From Dyadobacter sp. 3J3 (GTDB lineage Bacteria; Bacteroidota; Bacteroidia; Cytophagales; Spirosomataceae): a stretch of 64,000 bases of DNA. Every line of letters starts with the position of its first letter. The stretch's first letter is position 1. Positions 45,154 through 54,655 of this stretch are shown one piece after another. The DNA lies in contig NZ_VTOL01000005.1 of NCBI RefSeq assembly GCF_009801115.1, forward strand, positions 356,300 to 420,299, in the 5' to 3' direction. The notes beneath the pieces were generated by a model that saw nothing but the letters and a program-made list of their open reading frames with translations, did no database searches and had not been told where the DNA came from. A program made the translations under genes and the position numbers.

Positions 45154-45200
45154 AAAATTCATGTTCTGGCGATTTTAAAAATCACCAGAACATGAATTTT
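45154..45200. terminator. Bidirectional terminator between the S46 peptidase gene and tdk
   Basis: AAAATTCATGTTCTGG and CCAGAACATGAATTTT are perfect complements around a 15-base loop. The right arm runs into the stop codon of tdk, so the two converging genes share an unusually tight end. Confidence 0.88.
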
Positions 45201-45801
45201 AACAAGGCTGATCATAAGCGTCTTCTCCCAGATTAAAACATCTTCTGCACCGCGCTTCGTACAAATCAGTTTCTCCCAAAAGTACCTTTTCATTGGAAGA
45301 AGAAAGCCGGTAGGAGTGAGAAGCCACTTCGCCACAGACCATGCAAATGGCATGAACTTTGGTAACATATTCTGCGATTGCCATCAACTGAGGCATACAT
45401 CCGAAGGGTTTTCCAAGGTAATCCAGATCAAGTCCGGCGATGATCACGCGCTTTCCAGCATTGGCGAGAGCATCGCAGACACTTATAATAGAGTCATCAA
45501 AAAACTGTGCTTCATCCAATCCGATCACCTCTGCATTTTCAGATAGTGAAATGATTTCTGCTGACAGATCAACCGGCGTGGCTTCCACGGAATTCTCGTT
45601 GTGCGAAACAATGTTCTCCACATGGTATCGTTTATCCAAAGCAGGTTTGAAGATTTGTATTCTTTGGCGCGCAATTTTGGCACGATTAAGTCTACGGATC
45701 AGCTCTTCGGTTTTTCCCGAAAACATAGATCCGCAGATAACCTCAATCCATCCGGTGCGCGGGTGTTGGTGGTGTCTCGTATGAGAAGGCTCGATAAACA
45801 T
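45199..45801 (-). CDS. tdk: Thymidine kinase
   Basis: This 200-residue type II thymidine kinase phosphorylates thymidine in pyrimidine salvage. It shows the P-loop GSMFSGKTEEL, the Walker B region EVIGLDEAQFFDD, the lasso region RLSSSNEKVLLGETDLYEARC, and two zinc-binding cysteine pairs (CMVC and CRRC). The length is normal. It ends inside the terminator shared with the S46 peptidase gene. Confidence 0.96.
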   Translation of the reverse strand: MFIEPSHTRHHQHPRTGWIEVICGSMFSGKTEELIRRLNRAKIARQRIQIFKPALDKRYHVENIVSHNENSVEATPVDLSAEIISLSENAEVIGLDEAQFFDDSIISVCDALANAGKRVIIAGLDLDYLGKPFGCMPQLMAIAEYVTKVHAICMVCGEVASHSYRLSSSNEKVLLGETDLYEARCRRCFNLGEDAYDQPC

Positions 45802-45916
45802 AGCAGCCGTGTAATAAGTTGAATCTGTAATTGACTGCCCGAACAGCCATTTTTTAATTATCTTTACAAATCAAACACATTTTTTAAACACTCTCGTTAC
45901 AAAGCTCGTATTCGTT

Positions 45917-47050
45917 ATGCCGAATAGTTTGAATCCAAATGCTCTAAACCAATATGCTTCCCGTTTCACGGCAACTGTCCTGAACGAAGTGTATCGTAAT
46001 CAGGCTGTTGTAAAAGGCTCGGAATTACTTAAACTCACACCGGTTCGTCAGGTGAATCTGGGTGTATTAAATCGTCTGTTTGACCAGTGGAAAAATAACG
46101 CTCAGGCTTTTCGGAGTATTTATTTTGATTTTGAAAGTGAAGAAGTAAAAGCTGCCTTGCAGGCTTTTATGAATACTGTTTCTCAAAACATATCTGTAAA
46201 ACGTGCGGATCTTGAACCTTTGCTTCTGGACTCAGTAAAAGATACAATAACACTTATTTATACGCCGGAGGTTTATTTTGAAGACAAATTAAGAGCAATG
46301 CCGGAATCTGTTTTCACAGCAGAAAAGGCGGAGCAGCTTTCAAAATACACCCAAATCCATAATGGTATTGCCAAAGCATTAGCACAACGTCTTTCCGAAA
46401 GTAATTCCGATTCTGTTTATATGACGCAGGTGATTGGCTGGTTGTATGAAGTGAAAAGTAATGCTGAAATTCTGGATGATGTTACGCCTTATGTAAGCAA
46501 GTTTTCCCAGATTCTGGATCTTGATTCTTCGGAATTATTGCCGGTAAATAATCCGGTATATCCCCCAGCCCCAACGGGTGGCAGACAAGAACCGAAATCG
46601 TTTTTTGATTCCGCACTTTCTGAAATTGATGCCATTAAACCATCAATGCCATCTGCTTCACCTGTCCCACAACGTGCAGAACCGGGAGTGGAAATTCTCT
46701 CCAATATCGTTTCACAAACGCATTCTTCCGAAAGAGAATCTTTGAATAGTCGTTTCAAAGTAGATGTTCAGAAACCTTCTGAGGAAAACCGGTATGGAAA
46801 TGTTCAGGTTAAGGTGGAAAGTATTGCAGGATCTATTCCTTTGGGTCAGCGTTTTATGTTTGTCAATCAACTTTTCAGTAAGAACAGCGAACATTTTGAC
46901 AAAGCGATTTATGAGCTTGATCTTGTAAAAAGCTATGAAGAAGCGGAAAATCTGATCTGGCATCGTTATGCATCTAAATATGCCTGGGACGTAAACGGAG
47001 AAGCTGTTTTGGCCTTGCTGAATATTGTCAAACGCAAATTCAATTCGTGA
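45917..47050 (+). CDS. Conserved-looking cytoplasmic protein of unknown function
   Basis: This 377-residue protein has no signal peptide or membrane segment. Residues about 1-215 are mostly helical (FTATVLNEVYRNQAVVKGSELLKLTPVRQVNLGVLNRLFDQW). A Pro/Ser-rich, probably disordered linker (about 220-290) follows, and then a compact helical segment of about 80 residues (IPLGQRFMFVNQLFSKNSEHFDKAIYELDLVKSYEEAENLIWHRYASKYAW). I do not recognise the family. The outer-membrane-protein gene follows 39 bases later on the same strand. Confidence 0.75.
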   Translation: MPNSLNPNALNQYASRFTATVLNEVYRNQAVVKGSELLKLTPVRQVNLGVLNRLFDQWKNNAQAFRSIYFDFESEEVKAALQAFMNTVSQNISVKRADLEPLLLDSVKDTITLIYTPEVYFEDKLRAMPESVFTAEKAEQLSKYTQIHNGIAKALAQRLSESNSDSVYMTQVIGWLYEVKSNAEILDDVTPYVSKFSQILDLDSSELLPVNNPVYPPAPTGGRQEPKSFFDSALSEIDAIKPSMPSASPVPQRAEPGVEILSNIVSQTHSSERESLNSRFKVDVQKPSEENRYGNVQVKVESIAGSIPLGQRFMFVNQLFSKNSEHFDKAIYELDLVKSYEEAENLIWHRYASKYAWDVNGEAVLALLNIVKRKFNS

Positions 47051-47089
47051 TATAGTTTTTTGAAATAGCATTTTACTGGTTTGGTAAAT

Positions 47090-47974
47090 ATGAAAGAGCA
47101 ATCTGCATATTTTACTCGACAGAAAAACTTCCTTCGATCCTTCGTTATTTTTTCGATAATATCCTTTAAAAGCTTCGCCGATGGGAATCCCTTTCCCATC
47201 GGTGCAAGAGCTTGGGGTTTGGCAAATGCCACCGTTGCCCGTTCCGATTATTACGCCATTGGAAATAACATAGCCGGTCTCGCCGGGATTTCCAATCCAA
47301 CGATTTTCTCCACTTACGATTCTCATTACGGTTTTGACGGAATAAATACATTGGGTTTTGGTGCCGTTATTCCGTTATCAAAAGATCTGGGAACCGGCTT
47401 TTCCATTCAGCGTTTTGGAGATAAAACTTATAATCAGATTGCAATCGGAATGGGTGCGGGACACAGGATTAACCGGTTCAGTTTGGGATTAAAAATCAAT
47501 TATCTACAAACGGCTATCAATTCTTCAACGATTACATTAAGCAAAAAAGCACTGGTTTTTGAATTTGGGGGAATTGCAATGATTTCTTCGAAACTGTATT
47601 TTGGTGCACATATGTTTAATGTTACGCAATCACATTATTCAGGTGAAAACCATGAGCAAATTGATACGGCACTAAAAACCGGATTTTTGTATAAACCTTC
47701 AAAAACTATTCAGCTAAGTGCGGAAATTGAAAAAGTTACGACTTATCGACTAAATTTCCGGGCAGGATTGGAATATGAAGTGCTGCCCAATTTCTTTGTA
47801 AGAACGGGAATTGCATCACGACCGCAAACCAATCATTTTGGAATCGGTTTCAAAGGAATTAAATTTCATATTGATTATGCGGTTCACACGCATCCGCAAC
47901 TGGGTTGGTCGCATCATTTTTCTTTGGGGTATTTACTTAATTCAAATAAAGAAAAAAGTAAGATTTTGGAATAA
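47090..47974 (+). CDS. Outer-membrane beta-barrel protein, PorV/PorQ-like
   Basis: I choose ATG 47090; a TTG nine bases upstream is in frame. The 294-residue protein has an N-terminal hydrophobic export segment (about 14-31) and then the FadL/PorV-like opening GARAWGLANATVARSDYYAIGNNIAGLAGI. Many alternating beta-strands follow and end ...LGWSHHFSLGYLL. This shape is typical of 14-stranded barrels of the PorV/PorQ/UPF0164 kind, some of which act in type IX secretion. Whether this one does is unknown; no other T9SS gene is nearby. Confidence 0.72.
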   Translation: MKEQSAYFTRQKNFLRSFVIFSIISFKSFADGNPFPIGARAWGLANATVARSDYYAIGNNIAGLAGISNPTIFSTYDSHYGFDGINTLGFGAVIPLSKDLGTGFSIQRFGDKTYNQIAIGMGAGHRINRFSLGLKINYLQTAINSSTITLSKKALVFEFGGIAMISSKLYFGAHMFNVTQSHYSGENHEQIDTALKTGFLYKPSKTIQLSAEIEKVTTYRLNFRAGLEYEVLPNFFVRTGIASRPQTNHFGIGFKGIKFHIDYAVHTHPQLGWSHHFSLGYLLNSNKEKSKILE

Positions 47975-48086
47975 TTTTTTGCTAATATCAAATTAAAATT
48001 TGCAGCAAATCTTTAACAAAAATGTTTTCATTGTGCTTCGAGATTACTTTATTTACTTGATTATGAATCTTCAAGAATAACAGATT

Positions 48087-48773
48087 ATGGACGACTTTGG
48101 TGAAAATATAGATTTGGACGCAATTGAGTCCGCTTATAATCAGTTACTAAAAAGTAAGCCTTCTGATTATACAGAGAGTCAGGGGATAGCAAATAAGGAA
48201 AAGGTGATTCTTTGGAAGCATGCAAGTCTTTCGATATATGAAGGTGTTGAAAAAATGACAGTTCCATTTTTTCTGAAGAAGCGAATTTTTATAATCAGTG
48301 ATACTGGTCGGTCCAGCTATGAAGGGATGTCTTTTTTTATTGTTTCAAAAACGGACGGAATGTATGAATTTGAAATTATGACCAGACTTCCAGATACTAA
48401 ATATCAGGAAAGCTTTGATGCGTTTGTGGATTTTTCGGGTTTAATAATTCTTGAAGATATTTTTGGCGATTTTATCAAGGGATATTTCATTGAAGAAGGA
48501 GAAATTTCAGGTGCAGTGAGGAAGGTAGAAAGTAAAATAAGCGAAAGTTGTGTAACGATTGAATGGAATTTATTTTCGGAGAACGGAGAAATGTCACTGT
48601 CCGCAAGCCCTAGTCACATAGAGTATTATTGCCCTGATAGCTCTATCTTGGCGGTTAATAAGGATAATGTCTATACTTCAATTGGCCGTGTGACCGGATC
48701 TATTAGAGAAAGAAGATATGTGAACCCGGAACTTAGGCTTCAGTATCAACTGATCACTGGTAATCCAGACTAA
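48087..48773 (+). CDS. Uncharacterised protein
   Basis: This 228-residue acidic protein has no signal peptide or membrane segment. The sequence is a mixture of strands and short helices (FFLKKRIFIISDTGRSSYEGMSFFIVSKTDGMYEFEIMTRLP; SCVTIEWNLFSENGEMSLSASPSHIEYYCPDSSIL). I recognise no family or motif. It converges on the HMG-CoA lyase gene with a short AT-rich dyad (48769-48785) between them. Codon use looks like that of its neighbours, so it is probably a real gene. Confidence 0.65.
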   Translation: MDDFGENIDLDAIESAYNQLLKSKPSDYTESQGIANKEKVILWKHASLSIYEGVEKMTVPFFLKKRIFIISDTGRSSYEGMSFFIVSKTDGMYEFEIMTRLPDTKYQESFDAFVDFSGLIILEDIFGDFIKGYFIEEGEISGAVRKVESKISESCVTIEWNLFSENGEMSLSASPSHIEYYCPDSSILAVNKDNVYTSIGRVTGSIRERRYVNPELRLQYQLITGNPD

Positions 48774-48792
48774 TGATCAATTAGTATTCGCT

Positions 48793-49635
48793 TCAAATCA
48801 ACCTTAAAAACATTTCCTTAGCCTCATCAAACGCGTTCAAATCCAGCAAATTCGGTTCTTTTTTCTCAATCATAAAATCAAGCAGTCGTTCCGTTGGCAT
48901 ATTTCCAACCAGATCATCCTGAGCCATTGGACAACCACCATAACCCAATATAGCTCCGTCAAATCTTCGGCAACCTGCGTGATAAGCCGCTTCTATTTTA
49001 ATTTTCCACTCTTCAGGTTTTGTATGAAAATGGGCACCAAATTCCAGATCAGAATTTGCAGGGATTAACTGGCTGAACAAAGAACTGATATTGTCAGCTG
49101 ATGCTAAACCGACCGTATCAGCAAGTGAGAAAATAGTTATTCCAAGCGCAGATAATTTTTCAATCCATTGTAAAACAATTTCAGAATTCCACAAATCACC
49201 ATAAGGATTTCCAAATCCCATCGAAATGTAAATGACCAGTTTTTTATTTTTTTGCTGACATAATTTCTGGATTTCCTGAACACGTTTTAAGGATTGTTCA
49301 ATAGTCGCGTTGGTATTTCGCAGCTGAAATGTTTCAGAAATTGAAAACGGATAACCCAAATAACTTATCTCCTCAATAGCACAAGCCTCTGCTGCGCCTC
49401 TTTCATTGGCAACAATCGCCAGAAGTTTTGTTGTAGAATTGGAAAGATTAAGTTTGGAAACAATTTGAGCAGTATCGCTTACCTGAGGCATCGCTTTTGC
49501 GGAAACAAAACTTCCAAAGTCAATTGTGTCGAATCCGATACGAAGGAGTTTGTTCAGATATTCAACTTTTTGATCAGTGGGGATGAAGGGATGATGGCCC
49601 TGCCATGCATCGCGTGGGCATTCGATTATTTTCAT
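48793..49635 (-). CDS. Hydroxymethylglutaryl-CoA lyase family protein
   Basis: I choose the ATG at 49635, giving 280 residues starting MKIIECPRDAWQG; 14 upstream in-frame residues do not look like the family. This DRE-TIM metallolyase cleaves HMG-CoA to acetoacetate and acetyl-CoA in leucine and ketone-body metabolism. It shows PRD near the start, FDTIDFGSFVS, the metal-binding GAHFH, and the catalytic cysteine loop GGCPMA. Leucine-degradation partners are not in the window. Confidence 0.88.
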   Translation of the reverse strand: MKIIECPRDAWQGHHPFIPTDQKVEYLNKLLRIGFDTIDFGSFVSAKAMPQVSDTAQIVSKLNLSNSTTKLLAIVANERGAAEACAIEEISYLGYPFSISETFQLRNTNATIEQSLKRVQEIQKLCQQKNKKLVIYISMGFGNPYGDLWNSEIVLQWIEKLSALGITIFSLADTVGLASADNISSLFSQLIPANSDLEFGAHFHTKPEEWKIKIEAAYHAGCRRFDGAILGYGGCPMAQDDLVGNMPTERLLDFMIEKKEPNLLDLNAFDEAKEMFLRLI

Positions 49636-49750
49636 GGAAAATTTGTGATTTAATTCTGGCGCACGGCGCCTGAACATTTATGCGCCTGAATCAACCTCTA
49701 CAAATCGTATACCAAACTTATCTGGTGCCTGGTTTTTTAACCACTAAGAT

Positions 49751-49821
49751 CACTAAGTTTTACACGAAGGGTACAAATTATAATAATATAACCCTTGTTT
49801 TTCTTTGTGTAAAACTTAGTG
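49751..49821. repeat. Intergenic palindromic element (19-bp arms)
   Basis: CACTAAGTTTTACACGAAG (49751-49769) returns inverted as CTTTGTGTAAAACTTAGTG (49803-49821) with one mismatch. The 33-base spacer contains GGGT/ACCC near its ends, extending the dyad. CACTAAG also occurs once more just outside the left arm. The element lies between HMG-CoA lyase and the epimerase gene and looks like a dispersed palindromic repeat; in the leftward direction it could end epimerase transcripts. Confidence 0.6.
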
Positions 49822-49836
49822 CGCTTTGTGTTTATT

Positions 49837-50898
49837 CTATTTCAAAATTGGCGCTAAATCCTTTTCGTTTTCAGCTAACCATGCAGTGATTTCTTCAACA
49901 ATCTGGCGAATTCCGATTTTAGGTTCCCAGCCAGTCATGGCAGTTACCTTTGTATTATCTGTCAAATACAGACGTATATCTGCTGTCCGTGTTTCCGGAA
50001 CAACTTTGATCGGAATTGTTTTTCCAGTTACTTCCTGGCAGATTTTTGTAAGTTCCTGCAACGACGCGCTGCTTTGCAAACCACCACCTGCATTCAGGAT
50101 TTCTCCATTTACTTTGTCAAGATTGTGAAGCTGCCAGTCGATCAAACGGTATAAATCAGCCACGTGAAGCATATCACGCATTTGTTTCCCTGTTCCGCCG
50201 TAACCAAAATATCCTAATTGCTGCTCGAAATAATGTTTTGCAATCCAAAGTACCATCACGCCCTGATCCACTTTTCCCATTTGCCATGGACCCGTGATCA
50301 CGCCGCAGCGGTTGATAACAGTACGTAAATTGTAAAACTCGTTGTATTCCTGAATGATCAGTTCAGAAGCCAGTTTGGTAGTTCCGTATAGAGAACGGGC
50401 ACCATTTAACGGAAAATCTTCGGAAATTCCTTTTGAAGAAACACCTGGAACGGGCTGATCGTCAGCCAGAGAAAATCTTGTTTCTTCTTCAACAAAATTC
50501 AGTGTTTCGATTGTTTTAATCGGATAAACACGACTTGTTGAAAGAAATATGAATGCAGCTTTATGTTTAAGCGCGTAGTTCAGGCAGTTAACCGTTCCAA
50601 CAAGATTGGTGTTGATCAGGTAATCAGGAGTTCCGTCCAATCCTGCCAAAACGGATGGTTCAGCTGATGCTTCAATGACAGTATCAACCGCTGGAAAAGC
50701 GTCGAAATCTTCTTTGTTGCGAATATCACCATGCACAAACTCTACTCCGGCTTGCTTTAACCTGCTAAGGTTCAGTTCCGAACCGCGACGTTTTAAATTG
50801 TCGAGTGCGAAAATCTCGTAATCAGGATAATTTAGTTTGAGTGATATCGCCAGTGCCGATCCAACAAATCCGGCTCCACCGGTAATAAGTATTTTCAT
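49837..50898 (-). CDS. NAD-dependent epimerase, CDP-paratose 2-epimerase-like
   Basis: This 353-residue short-chain dehydrogenase has the nucleotide-binding start MKILITGGAGFVGSALA, then FALDNLKRRGSELNLSRL and FVHGDIRN, typical of CDP-paratose/CDP-tyvelose 2-epimerases. The catalytic YxxxK is in SLYGTTKLASELI. It probably interconverts nucleotide sugars for surface polysaccharides. No CDP-sugar synthesis genes are adjacent, so the exact sugar is uncertain. Confidence 0.85.
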   Translation of the reverse strand: MKILITGGAGFVGSALAISLKLNYPDYEIFALDNLKRRGSELNLSRLKQAGVEFVHGDIRNKEDFDAFPAVDTVIEASAEPSVLAGLDGTPDYLINTNLVGTVNCLNYALKHKAAFIFLSTSRVYPIKTIETLNFVEEETRFSLADDQPVPGVSSKGISEDFPLNGARSLYGTTKLASELIIQEYNEFYNLRTVINRCGVITGPWQMGKVDQGVMVLWIAKHYFEQQLGYFGYGGTGKQMRDMLHVADLYRLIDWQLHNLDKVNGEILNAGGGLQSSASLQELTKICQEVTGKTIPIKVVPETRTADIRLYLTDNTKVTAMTGWEPKIGIRQIVEEITAWLAENEKDLAPILK

Positions 50899-50950
50899 GA
50901 ATAATATAGGTATATAAGAGATTGAATGAAAGTGTGTTCATTTCCAACAC

Positions 50951-50958
50951 CAAAGTTA
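50951..50958 (-). promoter_or_regulatory. Candidate promoter of the epimerase gene, -7 box
   Basis: CAAAGTTA reads TAACTTTG on the minus strand, an exact TAnnTTTG box 53 bases upstream of the start. The nearest TTTG further upstream is only about 11 bases away, too close for a normal -33 element. Confidence 0.4.
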
Positions 50959-51152
50959 GGAGCATTAAGCAAATTTGGGTAGTGAACAGAAGTATTTTTA
51001 TAGAACGGTGTAGAATTAAGATTTTATTCTTTTTAGAAATAAATTTTCCAAGTATATAGTAAGTAACTAATTTTAATACCTTTAACACATAAAATGATTT
51101 TTGCCACAAACAATGGGTTTGCTTCGTAAGAAGATAAAAGTGATATCGATAT

Positions 51153-51887
51153 ATGAGAATTTTTACTTTCTGCTTTTTTCTGATTTATCTCATTGCGGTA
51201 AATACTTATGGGCAAATCGCATCCTTGCACCCTTCTGTTCCGTCCGATGTACCGGCATATCCTTTGTCACTTTATAGAGCCGCTACAAAAGATGTGCAAA
51301 ATCTTTACAACGGGCGTCTATATTATATTTATGATTCGAGGGAAGAAGAACATCAGTTTTTCATTGACCGGAAATTTGAAAAGGGAGCTGTTTTTTATGA
51401 CGGACAGCGGTATGATAGTATTCCTATGCTGTATGATATCGTTAAAGATGAGTTGGTTATAAAACATATCAATGGTTTTGAACCTATAATACTTCAATCT
51501 CCAAAAGTCAATTTTTTTACAATTTACGATCACAATTATCTGAACCTTAAATCTGGAAAAGATATCAGTCCGGAAATGCCGACAGGTTTTTATGACCTTA
51601 TTTATAACGGTAAATCAAAAACACTTGCACGCAGAATAAAACAGCGTCAGGAGAAAATTAACGAAAGGAAAGTCATTGCTTTATTTCCGCAGAAGAATTT
51701 TTACTACATCTATTCCAATGGAAAATATAACAGCGTACATACCAAAAAGTCAGTGACCAGACTTTTTCCTAAACAGAAAGCAGAATTACGTAAGGCTTTA
51801 CGTGAGCAAAATATCAAATTTCGGAAAGATCGTGAAAGGGCAATTGTAACGATGGTTGCACGCTATGACGAATTAACTAAACAATGA
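51153..51887 (+). CDS. Secreted protein of unknown function, first gene of a TonB-receptor operon
   Basis: This 244-residue protein has a signal peptide (1-20, ending NTYG). The middle is beta-rich (LYYIYDSREEEHQFFIDRKFEKGAVFYDGQRYDSIPMLYDIVKDELVIKH), and the C-terminal 60 residues are strongly basic and helical (FPKQKAELRKALREQNIKFRKDRERA). I know of no named domain. Its stop codon overlaps the start of the receptor gene by four bases, so the two are translationally coupled and probably work together. Confidence 0.8.
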   Translation: MRIFTFCFFLIYLIAVNTYGQIASLHPSVPSDVPAYPLSLYRAATKDVQNLYNGRLYYIYDSREEEHQFFIDRKFEKGAVFYDGQRYDSIPMLYDIVKDELVIKHINGFEPIILQSPKVNFFTIYDHNYLNLKSGKDISPEMPTGFYDLIYNGKSKTLARRIKQRQEKINERKVIALFPQKNFYYIYSNGKYNSVHTKKSVTRLFPKQKAELRKALREQNIKFRKDRERAIVTMVARYDELTKQ

Positions 51888-54655
51888 AAATATTCAGAAA
51901 CTTTACGATTCTTATTTGTGTCCTTTTTTTCTCCCAGCTAGCCAGGGGGCAGAATGTCGCGGAGCCGCGTATCACAATCCATCTTGATTCTGCACGTTTC
52001 AACGATTTTGTCAAAGATGTGGAAAAACAGACCGGCTATTTTTTCTATTATGATGCCGCACGGTTCGACAGTCTTACCATCGATCTTGATGTAAAAGATC
52101 AAACGATCAGAACGGTTTTGGATCAGGTTTTTCGCGGTTCGGATTTTACCTATGCGCTGGATGCAGGCAAACGGGTTTATATTACCGAAGGCCAGAAGAT
52201 CATCACGCAGCTGCAACCAGGTTTGTTTAATCCCAATAGTTCAGAAGCAGCAGAGCCTATTGCGTACGTGGGGCCTGACAATGAGGTGCAGGAAAAGTTG
52301 CTGTCAACGGCCGAAAGTAAAGTCCATGAAATTGGAGTGAAGCGGTATAAAATCCCGCCGGGAAATTCAACAATAACCGGATACGTACGCAGTTCTGTTA
52401 CCGGAGAGCCCGTAATCGGTGCAGCGGTTTTTATTGAAACGCCTTCCATTGGTGTGACAACCGATGCACTTGGTTTTTATTCCCTGACAATTCCTCGCGG
52501 CAAGCAAAAACTGAAAATCAAAAGTTTTGGTATGCGCGAGACACAGCGTCAGGTGGTTCTTTATTCCGACGGAAAACTGGATATTGAAATGCGTGAAAGC
52601 GTTATAGCACTTAAAGAGGTTTTTGTAAAGGCTGGCATGGACAAAAACGTGGTCAGTACGGATATGGGCCAGGTGAAACTGACGATCAAAAACCTGAAAC
52701 AGGTACCAACCGTTTTTGGTGAAACCGATTTATTACGGACCGTTTTGACACTTCCTGGTGTAAAATCAGTAGGAGAAAATAGTACGGGACTAAATGTTCG
52801 AGGAGGTTCTACGGACCAAAACCTGATTCTTTTTAATGATGCCGTAATTTACAATCCATCACACCTTTTCGGGTTTTTCTCAGCGTTCAATCCTGATGTT
52901 TTAAAAGATGTTGAATTATATAAAAGTACGATTCCTTCAAAATATGGAGGCAGATTGTCTTCTGTACTGGATATCAATAGTCGCGAAGGGAATAAAAAGA
53001 AATTTGTAGCGTCTGGTGGAATTGGCCTGGTTACAGGAAGACTTACGCTGGAAGGACCGATCATAAAAGATAAGACTTCCTTTATTCTTGGCGGCCGGTC
53101 AACGTATTCAAACTGGATTTTAAAACGCCTGGATGATAACAAATACAATAAAAGTGCTGCTAATTTTTATGATCTGAACTTGCAGATAAGTCATGAGATC
53201 AATCAGAAAAACAGTATTCTGGTTACAGCCTATATGAGCAAGGACAGATTTAGATTATTTGGTGATACCACATATTCGTATCAAAATCAGCTCGGTGCCA
53301 TTAAATGGAAGCATACCTTCAATTCCCGTCTTTATAGCGAATTTACAGCAACACATAGTCAATATAAATATCACACGGAAAGCCAGGGCTTGCCGCTCAA
53401 TGCTTTCGATCTGAAATTTGACATTAACCAGTCGCAGTTTAAAGCAGATTTTAATTATATTCTGAATCCAAAACACACGTTGAATTTTGGGTTAAGTTCT
53501 ATTTATTACAAACTTCATCCGGGGTCTTTTACACCAAGGGGAGAGCAGTCTCTTGTGATATCGGAAAAGTTGCAGCAGGAACAGGCTTCGGAAAGTGCGC
53601 TTTATATTGAAGACAAATTTGAGGTTAGTCCGCGCCTTTCAATCAATGCAGGTTTACGTTATTCTTTTTATCAATATCTCGGACCAAGAACGGTAAACAA
53701 ATATGTGGCGGGCTATCCGATTGATAAAATTTACGAAGACGGAACGCAAACCTATGCTTCCGGTAAAAAGATCAAAGGATATGGAGGCCCGGAATACAGG
53801 CTGTCCATGCGCTACACGATTTATGACAATCTGGCGCTGAAAGTAAGTTATAATACCTTGCGTCAGTACATCCATTTGCTTACAAATACGATGACAGTTT
53901 CACCAACAGATATCTGGAAACTGAGTGACCAGTTTATTAAACCACAAACGGGAGATCAGCTTTCTGTCGGGCTATATAAAAACCTGAGGGGAAATAAAGT
54001 GGAAGTTTCCCTGGAAGGATATTACAAAAAGATCCACAACTTCCTTGATTACAAAGGTGGTGATTCGCTGATCATGAACCCGCGTATTGAAGCGGCCGTT
54101 TTGGGTACACAAGGGAAAGCCTACGGGGTTGAGCTCATGGTTAAGAAAATGACAGGAAAACTGAATGGATGGATCGGTTACACGTACTCGCGGACACTTC
54201 TGCGCGCCCTTGACCGTGATTCTCCGGATGCTCCCAACAAAGGAAATTATTATCCGAGCAATTATGACAAGCCTCATGATTTTACGATGATCACCAATTA
54301 TCGGTTTACCCATCGCATCAGTTTATCCTTCAATTTTACTTACAGCACTGGCCGCCCTTATACACCCCCAATTGGTAAATACATTATCGATGGCGCAGAG
54401 CGGGTTTATTATGCAGACAGAAACCAGTACAGAATTCCTGATTATTACCGTGCCGATATGGCTGTTAATATTGAAGGAAATCACCGTGTTAAAAAGCTAG
54501 CCCATAGCTCATGGACGGTTGCGGTTTATAATTTATTAGGTCGGAAAAACCCTTCATCGGTATATTTTCAGACTGTAAATGGACAGGTAAACGGGTATCA
54601 GCTCTCAATTTTTGGGCGTCCGATTCCAACAATTACCTATAACTTCAGATTTTAA
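51884..54655 (+). CDS. TonB-dependent outer-membrane receptor with STN and carboxypeptidase-regulatory-like domains
   Basis: This 923-residue protein has a signal peptide (1-22), an STN domain (about 28-95; FNDFVKDVEKQTGYFFYYDAARF), and a carboxypeptidase-D-regulatory-like domain (about 160-245; STITGYVRSSVTGEPVIGAAVFIETPSIGVTTDALGFYSL). A plug follows (about 270-375; LNVRGGSTDQNLILFNDAVIYNP), then a 22-strand barrel ending ITYNFRF. STN domains often signal to an anti-sigma factor, but none is encoded nearby. No SusD partner is present, so this is not a classic SusCD pair; a DUF4249 lipoprotein gene follows instead. It overlaps the previous gene by four bases. Confidence 0.93.
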   Translation: MKIFRNFTILICVLFFSQLARGQNVAEPRITIHLDSARFNDFVKDVEKQTGYFFYYDAARFDSLTIDLDVKDQTIRTVLDQVFRGSDFTYALDAGKRVYITEGQKIITQLQPGLFNPNSSEAAEPIAYVGPDNEVQEKLLSTAESKVHEIGVKRYKIPPGNSTITGYVRSSVTGEPVIGAAVFIETPSIGVTTDALGFYSLTIPRGKQKLKIKSFGMRETQRQVVLYSDGKLDIEMRESVIALKEVFVKAGMDKNVVSTDMGQVKLTIKNLKQVPTVFGETDLLRTVLTLPGVKSVGENSTGLNVRGGSTDQNLILFNDAVIYNPSHLFGFFSAFNPDVLKDVELYKSTIPSKYGGRLSSVLDINSREGNKKKFVASGGIGLVTGRLTLEGPIIKDKTSFILGGRSTYSNWILKRLDDNKYNKSAANFYDLNLQISHEINQKNSILVTAYMSKDRFRLFGDTTYSYQNQLGAIKWKHTFNSRLYSEFTATHSQYKYHTESQGLPLNAFDLKFDINQSQFKADFNYILNPKHTLNFGLSSIYYKLHPGSFTPRGEQSLVISEKLQQEQASESALYIEDKFEVSPRLSINAGLRYSFYQYLGPRTVNKYVAGYPIDKIYEDGTQTYASGKKIKGYGGPEYRLSMRYTIYDNLALKVSYNTLRQYIHLLTNTMTVSPTDIWKLSDQFIKPQTGDQLSVGLYKNLRGNKVEVSLEGYYKKIHNFLDYKGGDSLIMNPRIEAAVLGTQGKAYGVELMVKKMTGKLNGWIGYTYSRTLLRALDRDSPDAPNKGNYYPSNYDKPHDFTMITNYRFTHRISLSFNFTYSTGRPYTPPIGKYIIDGAERVYYADRNQYRIPDYYRADMAVNIEGNHRVKKLAHSSWTVAVYNLLGRKNPSSVYFQTVNGQVNGYQLSIFGRPIPTITYNFRF

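Noticed and set aside
49680-49889. A 69-codon plus-strand open frame in the gap between the lyase and epimerase genes.
   Set aside because: It passes through the palindromic element and into the epimerase gene on the other strand; composition is non-coding in style.
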